Positions 1 to 5,500 of a stretch of 9,357 nt of DNA are shown piece by piece (within the stretch, counting starts at the first letter, position 1; every line of letters begins with the position of its first letter). The DNA is taken from assembly GCA_016932295.1 (NCBI GenBank), contig JAFGDC010000579.1, positions 1-9,357 on the forward strand. Reading direction: 5' to 3'. Under the pieces are notes generated by a model. It worked only from the letters and a program-made list of their open reading frames with translations, ran no database searches and was not told the origin of the DNA. Source of the DNA: a candidate division CSSED10-310 bacterium (lineage in GTDB: Bacteria; CSSED10-310; JAFGDC01). Position numbers and translations under genes: made by a program.

Positions 1-3000
1 GAGGAGGTCCTGGTCCTGGTCGCCGTCATGGTGAACGTCGGCGTGGCGGTTATGGTGGCGGTGGGTGACGGCGTATAGGTCGGCATGGGTGCATCGCATT
101 CGTACAGAGTGCCGGCGTCACCCGGCCCGCCCGCTGGACTGAGTCCGGCGCCGGGAGGTCCACCAGTGGCGGAAAAGGTTCCGTCGAACGCTATGGTCAC
201 TGCGCAGTAGTGAATGCGGCCGCCGGCGCCGCCGCCGCCGTTGGCCGCCAAGCCGTCGCCGCCGGCGCCACCGTCCGTGGTGACGATTCCGCCGCCGGAA
301 AGGGTATCTGCCAGCAGTTCAATACCACCGCCTGAACCGCCTCCGGCTGCGTACTCACCGTCAGCTCCGGGCAGACCTTCGGCGCTGATCAACCCATCGA
401 TCACCATGGCGCTTTCGGCGGTTATGGTGATGAGTCCCCCGCCGTCGCCGCCTGGCGGTGTATCGCCGGCGCCACCGCCGCTGCCTTGTTGATCGGGGCC
501 GAGCGGATCTCCGTAAGTAGCGCCGCCCGGCGTGCCGGCACCACCGAATCCGCCGTCACCTCCATAACCGGCGCCACTGCCGCCGGCATCCAATGCCCCA
601 CTCCCGGCGCCGGGGCCGGCGCCGGACTGTCCCGCCGTACCGCCACCCGATCCCCCCATGCCGATGGCATGGATCACCGATCCTGTTTCCAGGGTCAGTG
701 ATCCGCATTGGATGTCGCTGTTGGCGGCGAAGACCGTGCCCTGGGCGAGATACAGCTCGCCGGTGATGTCCATCAGGATGCTTGCCGTGCCGTGGCTCCA
801 TATCAGCGATGAGGCACCGTGCAGGGCGGACGCCTGGATTGACATGGCCGTCTCGAGGGTACGAACATCGATGAGGCATCCTTCCATGACCAGGTCGGTT
901 GAGCCGGCGGTGATCGCCGCGGCCGCCGGCGCGCCCGACAGCTTGATAGTGATGTCCGATAACGTTCCCTGCGGCTGCCCGGCGGGAAAGGTGAGATCGA
1001 GACCGGCCATGGCATGGAGTCGCGCGCCTGGCTGGAAAGTGAGCGATATGCCGGGGGCGGTGATGAGGGGCGTCGCGAAGCTGGTGAAACCGGCACCCTG
1101 GTGCTGTGCCGCGAAGGTCAGTCGTGCCGGTGTCCACGGTTGAGGAACGTCGATCCAAACTCCGCCGTTGATTGTCCACGCGTCGTCATCCGAATCGTGA
1201 AGGAAGACCGTGCCATTGCCGCCGTCCTCGCCCGGGATCGAGCCAGCGCCGCCGGCGCCGCCGGTGGCGTGCAGGTGGGATGTGTCCAGCATATTGGTAT
1301 GGGTGGCAATGAGAATGCGGCCGCCGGCACCGCCGCCTCCACCGAAGCCGGCGCCGCGACCATCACCGCCGTCTGCTTCGATGGTGCCGTTGCCGGTTAT
1401 GGTCTCCGCCGTCACGTGAATGGCGCCTCCCGCTCCGCCGCCGCTGCCGCCGGTGACGCCGGTGCCGTCAATGCCGTTGGCGGAAAGAATGCCGGATAGC
1501 AGGATGGGACCGGACACCTGCACACCGATGAATCCGCCGCCGGTTCCGCCGATGCCCGTGGCGCCGGCACCGCCGCCGCTGCCTATGGAGAAGGGCGCCT
1601 GGTGCGCATCGCCGTAGTAACTCCCTCCCGGCACATCCTCTCCGCCGTCGCCACCGCCGCCGCCATGTCCACCGCCGCCGCCGGCCGTTCCCGAACCGCT
1701 GCCGGCGCCGGGTCCGAAGCCGTTTCCTCCAGTTGTGCCGCCGGCATAACCCAGACCGGCGGCATCGATTGCTGATAATGGATCGATGACCACCTCTCCT
1801 GCAGTGATGGCGCAGTTGGCCGCGATGACCGCACCGGACTGCAGGGTCAATGTTCCCCCGCCAAGGTCGATCTCTATGATTTCCATGGCTGGCAGTTCGA
1901 TCCGCGCACCCAGCGAGAGCGAGAGCGTCGATGCCTCGATCCGGTTGCCGAAACCGGAAAAAAGCAGATCCGTGTCGTTGAGTGTGAGAGTTTCAGCGGT
2001 CAGGCGATTGTCGTCATCCAGGAAAGTGATTTCTTGATCCCGGAGTGTGATCCCGCCTGGTATGAAGCTGATGTCCAGGTTCGTGGCGCCAAGGAAAACT
2101 ATTTCATCATGCTCGAGAGTGATCCCGCCGGTGACGGTGAGCGTTAGCGGTGCGGAAAAGGTGAATGCCTCGGGGGCATCAGGCCAGGGTTGCAGCGAGA
2201 GGACCGACAGGGTGACCGTAGTGGGATTCTGATGCCAGTTGCTGCCGATGATGGTGACTGAATCGGTCCCTGTTTCGGATAGAAACAGGACACCGTTGCC
2301 GCCGACGCTGCCGGGCATGGCGCCCGGACCTCCGGTTCCGCCCTCCACGTGGACGTTTTCGAGCGGGAAATCAACGACGGGTACGTTCATGGCGATTCGG
2401 CCACCACCACCACCACCGCCGCCGAATCCAGTGCCCGAATTCCCGCCGCCGTCGCCACCCCGGGCGGAGAATGTACCGTCGAGGATGATGGCGCCGGCCT
2501 GGATGCACAGGCTGCCGCCGCTACCGCCGCCGCTGCCGGAAGTAGCGCCGCCGCCTGTGCCGCCATCGACGGCGATGGCGCCATGACAGGTGAGCGCGCC
2601 GTCGATGCGCAAGGTGAGCGCGCCGCCTCCGGCGCCGCCGTCATGGGTTTGACTGCCGCCCCCGCCGCTGCCAGTGTCCATGGGCGCATGGGTGGCACCG
2701 TGAATCGCGCCGCCGGATTCACCGGCGCCGCCTCCTCCGCCGATGCTTCCATGACCACCGCCGGCGCCGCTGGAACCGCCTTGTCCGCCGCCCGTCCCCG
2801 CGCCATCGTCACCCGGCGTTCCCCCGGCATCGCCGCGGCCCGTTCCGGTGAGCAAAGCGTCTTCCCCCACCATCATGGATGCTGCTTCGATCGTGACCGC
2901 GCCGTCGATGGTGACGGTCACTCCGGCGAGTATGGTCACGTCGCCGTAGGTATATGATCCAGGTGGCAACGTTTCATCGCCGGAGAAGACGATGTCCACC

Positions 3001-3083
3001 GGCGTGGCGACCGGAGTGGGCGTGGGTTGGGCCCGGACGGTCGTTGCCAGGATGAAACCGAGCATAATAGAAGCCGTCTTCAT
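1..3083 (-). CDS. Large exported Gly-rich repeat protein, 3' end beyond the left edge
   Basis: The frame is open from an ATG at 3083 to the window edge (1027 codons, no stop), so the C-terminus is missing. An AAGGAG site lies 5 nt before the ATG. The N-terminus MKTASIMLGFILATTVRA is a signal peptide, probably cleaved before QPTPTPVATP, a short Pro/Thr linker. Three modules of about 360 residues follow, starting near residues 78, 439 and 805. Each has about 200 Gly-rich residues (GGGGGHGG, GGGGGGGRI types) and the first two are followed by about 150 ordinary residues alternating hydrophobic and polar, as in beta-helix rungs. Beyond about residue 995 a Thr/Pro tail (PTYTPSPTATITATPTFTMT) begins, typical of a linker to a surface anchor or sorting signal. 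The family is not recognised; architecture resembles bacterial Gly-rich surface or matrix proteins loosely annotated as PE-PGRS-like, but no PE domain is present. Role inferred: cell-surface or extracellular structure. It lies 66 bp downstream of the propeller gene, probably in one operon. Confidence 0.87.
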   Translation of the reverse strand, partial: MKTASIMLGFILATTVRAQPTPTPVATPVDIVFSGDETLPPGSYTYGDVTILAGVTVTIDGAVTIEAASMMVGEDALLTGTGRGDAGGTPGDDGAGTGGGQGGSSGAGGGHGSIGGGGGAGESGGAIHGATHAPMDTGSGGGGSQTHDGGAGGGALTLRIDGALTCHGAIAVDGGTGGGATSGSGGGSGGSLCIQAGAIILDGTFSARGGDGGGNSGTGFGGGGGGGGRIAMNVPVVDFPLENVHVEGGTGGPGAMPGSVGGNGVLFLSETGTDSVTIIGSNWHQNPTTVTLSVLSLQPWPDAPEAFTFSAPLTLTVTGGITLEHDEIVFLGATNLDISFIPGGITLRDQEITFLDDDNRLTAETLTLNDTDLLFSGFGNRIEASTLSLSLGARIELPAMEIIEIDLGGGTLTLQSGAVIAANCAITAGEVVIDPLSAIDAAGLGYAGGTTGGNGFGPGAGSGSGTAGGGGGHGGGGGDGGEDVPGGSYYGDAHQAPFSIGSGGGAGATGIGGTGGGFIGVQVSGPILLSGILSANGIDGTGVTGGSGGGAGGAIHVTAETITGNGTIEADGGDGRGAGFGGGGGAGGRILIATHTNMLDTSHLHATGGAGGAGSIPGEDGGNGTVFLHDSDDDAWTINGGVWIDVPQPWTPARLTFAAQHQGAGFTSFATPLITAPGISLTFQPGARLHAMAGLDLTFPAGQPQGTLSDITIKLSGAPAAAAITAGSTDLVMEGCLIDVRTLETAMSIQASALHGASSLIWSHGTASILMDITGELYLAQGTVFAANSDIQCGSLTLETGSVIHAIGMGGSGGGTAGQSGAGPGAGSGALDAGGSGAGYGGDGGFGGAGTPGGATYGDPLGPDQQGSGGGAGDTPPGGDGGGLITITAESAMVIDGLISAEGLPGADGEYAAGGGSGGGIELLADTLSGGGIVTTDGGAGGDGLAANGGGGAGGRIHYCAVTIAFDGTFSATGGPPGAGLSPAGGPGDAGTLYECDAPMPTYTPSPTATITATPTFTMTATRTRTS
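90..2855 (-). repeat. Three diverged ~1.1-kb modules inside the Gly-rich gene
   Basis: Module starts align as IEAASMMVGEDALLTGTGRG, VIDPLSAIDAAGLGYAGG and LETGSVIHAIGMGGSGGG, spaced about 361 and 366 residues apart. Module ends also align: GGRIAMN...EGGTGGPGAMPG, GGRILIA...ATGGAGGAGSIPG and GGRIHYC...ATGGPPGAGLSP. In the first two, a non-Gly-rich segment of about 150 residues follows (roughly 284-438 and 649-804); in the third it is replaced by the Thr/Pro tail. The protein therefore seems to have grown by duplication of a whole module. The modules are diverged in sequence, so this is old duplication and not a recent tandem copy. Boundaries are approximate. Confidence 0.7.
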
Positions 3084-3086
3084 GAG

Positions 3087-3094
3087 TTCTCCTT
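3087..3094 (-). promoter_or_regulatory. Ribosome binding site of the Gly-rich gene
   Basis: On the minus strand AAGGAGAA ends 3 nt before the ATG at 3083; its AAGGAG core is 5 nt away. This fixes the start directly before the signal peptide. The 66-bp gap to the upstream stop holds no convincing promoter or terminator, which fits co-transcription with the propeller gene. Confidence 0.7.
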
Positions 3095-3149
3095 GGCTGC
3101 GGGTGATACCTGTCCACCATACTTACGCGCACTATCCCGACATTCGCCA

Positions 3150-5156
3150 CTATTTTTCTGCGATCCCTTCCACTGTATCCCCGCCGGTGTCCTCGCGCGG
3201 CGGCAATAGGTAACTGGTGACCTTCCCGTTCTGAGATTTCAGCAGTTCCATGCCGCCGCCGTGGCGCAGCACGAGAAGGCGTTGATCCCGAGCCACCGGC
3301 TGCAGCCATTCGCCGGATATATGCAGGGATCGATCCAGACTCTTCGGATCGGTAACGAGGAATTCCCTGACCCCGCTCCAACGGAGCATGCCGTCGATGA
3401 TCACCAGCTTCCCCATTGGACTGAAACGGGCGCCCTGGACCTCGAAGCGTTGATCGGCCTGGGCGTCCAGCATCCAGGCTGGCCTCCGCCGCTCCACATC
3501 GAAGCACAACAACCGGCCGGGAACCATCAGCAGCACGTAATGAACATCGGGACTGATGTCCAGGAGACGGAAGGGGAGATCGAGGGGAATCATGGCGTAC
3601 AGTCCGGCGGAGTTGGGTTCGAAGATGGACAGGTCCCTGCGGGTGGCGGCGGCGATGAATGAACCGCCCGGTCCGATGCGCGCGCTGTCGGCGCGGCCGG
3701 CGGTGGTGATATGAGTTTCCGAACCTCCTGACAGGAGTTGGCAGCGCAGACCGTTGACGCGCACTGCCGCGGCCATGCTGAAGGTTGGATCAAGGACCAT
3801 GTAATCCTGCTTTTGCAAGGTTGTTGCAAGCTGCTGAAAACTGTGCAACGCCACGGGCGGGGCTTCCCCGAGCAGCGTCGCGATCCACAGGTCGCGACCA
3901 GGCCGTGCGGTCAGCCCCTCCGGGGGTGAGTGCGGGATGCAACCGCCGGGGAGAACGGGTGGCAACGGGCATAGCACCACCGTCGTTCCCAGGTCGATGG
4001 CGGCGTGGCCGGCGCCGGAACCGAGGTGCACCTTGTCCGGCTGCAGACCGGTGGGATCGATGTCGAGGCGACGGGCATGGCAGTAATGTCCTTCCGGCAA
4101 GCTCCAACAATGAGCCGTGAGGTTTCCGGGTGAACCGGCGAGGGATACCGCCCAGCCGCTGTCGGCGCTGACCGCCGCGGCTGCCACAGGCGCCGCGCAT
4201 GACTGAGTCCTCCAGCGCCGAACCATCGGGTTGTCCCCGCCGTCCAACAATTCGATGGCCCCATCAACGCGGCGCTGCACCACCTCGTTCGCAGCCGGCA
4301 GAAGGGCCGGCGCATCATCGAGGCATACACCAGGACGGCGCATGAGAACGTCACCACCGGGCAGGGAGAGCAGAACATATTCACCCGGAGCGCCGGAAGG
4401 ATCACCAATCACTGCGCCGACCCGCGCGGCGCCAAGATCGACGGCCAGGGCAAGAGTCACCCGGCCGGCGAACGGCTCCTCGATGTCCATGGCATCTCCA
4501 AAGGCCGGGAAAACACGCAACCCGTTCATGCCGGCTGCCGCCCAGGAACCGCCGGCATCGATCCATACCGCTGCGATGCCGTCCAGACCAGTCTCGGTGG
4601 CGGGATGCTCCACCCTCTCGGCGGTTTCCACACGGTAGACGACGACAGTATCGTCACTCAACGCGGCGATCAGCCAGGAGCCTTCCGGCGCACAGGCCAG
4701 GCTGGTGACTTCCCGGTTCAGGTAGAGCCTCGTGGAGCTGACCTGCTGGGATGCCGGTACTGCCACCGCCACGGCTCCGCCGGTGAACGCCGTAATCACC
4801 CTCCCGCCGCCGGCCGCCATGAGGAGTGCCTTCTCATGGAGTGGAATGGTGTACAGGAGACTGTCATGCCGCGCATCGCGTCCTATCCGCTGAACGGAGC
4901 CATCGCAGTCCAGCAGAACGGCCGCATCGCCGTCGCCGGCCATCAGCAACGGCGGCGCCGGTCGTTCGATGATTCGTTCCAACTCACCGTTCACCCGGTT
5001 CCGCACCATCACCCGTCCATCACTGTCGGCAAGAATCAGTGCGTGAGGTCCGGCGGCGGCATGCAGGATTCGGTACGGGCGCCATTCAGGCGGCTCCGCG
5101 GCTGCCGGCCCAAGCCAACTGACCAGCAACACCAGCGCAATACTCACCCGTCCCAT
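3150..5156 (-). CDS. Exported beta-propeller (WD40-like) protein, 668 aa
   Basis: Start chosen at the ATG at 5156: AGGAGA lies 5 nt upstream and the protein begins MGRVSIALVLLVSWLGPAAA, a clean signal peptide with an AAA|EPPEW cleavage site. A longer reading from 5222 would put 22 residues before this signal and is unlikely. The mature part is made of short repeated beta units of the form hydrophobic strand, Gly/Ser/Asp turn, hydrophobic strand. The clearest are at residues 149-176 (VTSLACAPEGSWLIAAL, then DDTVVVYRV), 321-352 (AVSADSGWAVSLAGSPG), 490-513 (ARIGPGGSFIAAATRRDLSI) and 530-554 (LLDISPDVHYVLLMVPG). This is the pattern of WD40/YVTN-type propeller blades, in which acidic and glycine turns close each blade. 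The number of blades cannot be counted by eye; 668 residues could hold two propellers. No catalytic motif, membrane segment after the signal, or lipobox is visible. Probably a periplasmic or secreted binding or scaffold protein; ligand unknown. First gene of a likely operon with the Gly-rich protein. Confidence 0.85.
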   Translation of the reverse strand: MGRVSIALVLLVSWLGPAAAEPPEWRPYRILHAAAGPHALILADSDGRVMVRNRVNGELERIIERPAPPLLMAGDGDAAVLLDCDGSVQRIGRDARHDSLLYTIPLHEKALLMAAGGGRVITAFTGGAVAVAVPASQQVSSTRLYLNREVTSLACAPEGSWLIAALSDDTVVVYRVETAERVEHPATETGLDGIAAVWIDAGGSWAAAGMNGLRVFPAFGDAMDIEEPFAGRVTLALAVDLGAARVGAVIGDPSGAPGEYVLLSLPGGDVLMRRPGVCLDDAPALLPAANEVVQRRVDGAIELLDGGDNPMVRRWRTQSCAAPVAAAAVSADSGWAVSLAGSPGNLTAHCWSLPEGHYCHARRLDIDPTGLQPDKVHLGSGAGHAAIDLGTTVVLCPLPPVLPGGCIPHSPPEGLTARPGRDLWIATLLGEAPPVALHSFQQLATTLQKQDYMVLDPTFSMAAAVRVNGLRCQLLSGGSETHITTAGRADSARIGPGGSFIAAATRRDLSIFEPNSAGLYAMIPLDLPFRLLDISPDVHYVLLMVPGRLLCFDVERRRPAWMLDAQADQRFEVQGARFSPMGKLVIIDGMLRWSGVREFLVTDPKSLDRSLHISGEWLQPVARDQRLLVLRHGGGMELLKSQNGKVTSYLLPPREDTGGDTVEGIAEK

Positions 5157-5161
5157 GACCG

Positions 5162-5167
5162 TCTCCT
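5162..5167 (-). promoter_or_regulatory. Ribosome binding site deciding the propeller gene start
   Basis: AGGAGA on the minus strand, 5 nt before the ATG at 5156. It supports starting at MGRVSIALVL over the in-frame codons further upstream (5222, and the ATG of MKRKETV), neither of which has such a well-placed site. Confidence 0.7.
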
Positions 5168-5181
5168 TTCGTTTCATCCTG

Positions 5182-5209
5182 TATATAGCACCAGTCACCT
5201 CCGATGCAA
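5182..5209 (-). promoter_or_regulatory. Possible housekeeping promoter for the propeller/Gly-rich operon
   Basis: On the minus strand TTGCAT (5209-5204), a 16-nt spacer and TATATA (5187-5182) preceded by TGC, an extended -10 arrangement. The hexamers match the sigma-70 consensus only partly. It would place the transcript start about 20 nt before the propeller ATG, close but possible. No sigma-54 element is seen in this direction. Weak candidate. Confidence 0.3.
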
Positions 5210-5237
5210 CCACCAGCGTCATGTCACGCGCCGCTGC

Positions 5238-5273
5238 TGTTTATGTTTCATTTATGTGCACGAAATATAAACA
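5238..5273. promoter_or_regulatory. Inverted repeat, candidate upstream activator site
   Basis: Left arm TGTTTATGTTTC (5238-5249) and right arm GAAATATAAACA (5262-5273) are reverse complements at 11 of 12 positions, separated by 12 nt (ATTTATGTGCAC). The centre lies about 130 bp upstream of the predicted sigma-54 transcript start, within the usual range for sites bound by NtrC-type enhancer-binding proteins. It could equally serve the divergent minus-strand operon. The binding protein is unknown. Confidence 0.5.
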
Positions 5274-5351
5274 CAACTGTGCCTTCAACGCTTTGCCTGG
5301 TGGCGGTGGATTCTTTTAACTACTGGCAAATAAATAGTTTAAGTGTTTGTG

Positions 5352-5380
5352 TTCAATTCTGGCACGATACATGCATTGAA
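5352..5380. promoter_or_regulatory. Inverted repeat TTCAAT...ATTGAA around the sigma-54 element
   Basis: TTCAAT (5352-5357) and ATTGAA (5375-5380) are perfect 6-bp inverted arms with the -24/-12 promoter element between them. A protein bound here would compete with sigma-54 polymerase, so an operator is conceivable. Arms this short may also occur by chance in an AT-rich stretch. Confidence 0.25.
5360..5375 (+). promoter_or_regulatory. Sigma-54 (RpoN) -24/-12 promoter
   Basis: TGGCACGATACATGCA matches the sigma-54 consensus TGGCACG-N4-TTGCA at every fixed base except one (A for the first T of the -12 half). GG (5361-5362) and GC (5373-5374) are separated by exactly 10 nt, as RpoN requires. 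The transcript would start near 5386, giving a leader of about 115 nt before the ATG at 5501. Such promoters need an ATP-driven enhancer-binding protein bound upstream; a dyad suitable for this is centred about 130 bp upstream of the start. This is the best promoter in the window. Confidence 0.75.
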
Positions 5381-5451
5381 GAGATGTGACGCCCCCGGGA
5401 TGGGCTGTGTATCGAAAGAAGGGTTTTCCAAGAAGGTTAGGGTTCATGGCC

Positions 5452-5479
5452 GGGGGGTAGCGGCTTCGGCTGCCCCCCC
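5452..5479 (+). other. GC hairpin with UUCG tetraloop in the leader of the DUF5666 gene
   Basis: GCGGC (5460-5464), loop TTCG (5465-5468) and GCTGC (5469-5473) form a 5-bp stem with a C(UUCG)G loop, the extra-stable class. It stacks over a second 6-bp stem, GGGGGG (5452-5457) with CCCCCC (5474-5479), with a TA bulge on the 5' side. An alternative fold pairs GGGGGGTAGC with GCTGCCCCCC around a 7-nt loop. No T-run follows, so it is not an intrinsic terminator. It ends 9 nt before the ribosome binding site. A role in mRNA stability or in keeping the binding site exposed is inferred. Earlier in the leader, AAGAAGG occurs twice (5416-5422 and 5430-5436). Confidence 0.6.
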
Positions 5480-5487
5480 ACAGCAAG

Positions 5488-5494
5488 AGGGAGG
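5488..5494 (+). promoter_or_regulatory. Ribosome binding site of the DUF5666 array gene
   Basis: AGGGAGG, 6 nt before the ATG at 5501 and just after the leader hairpin. It supports the start that gives a complete signal peptide. Confidence 0.75.
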
Positions 5495-5500
5495 GACACT

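Noticed and set aside
214..2957. Several plus-strand open frames rich in Pro or Ala across the left third
   Set aside because: They are mirror frames of the GGC-rich codons of the minus-strand Gly-rich gene. They have no ribosome binding sites, while the minus frame is continuous with a signal peptide and repeated modules.
5157..5222. Longer start of the propeller gene (690 residues)
   Set aside because: It would place 22 residues before an otherwise perfect signal peptide; the well-spaced AGGAGA favours 5156.
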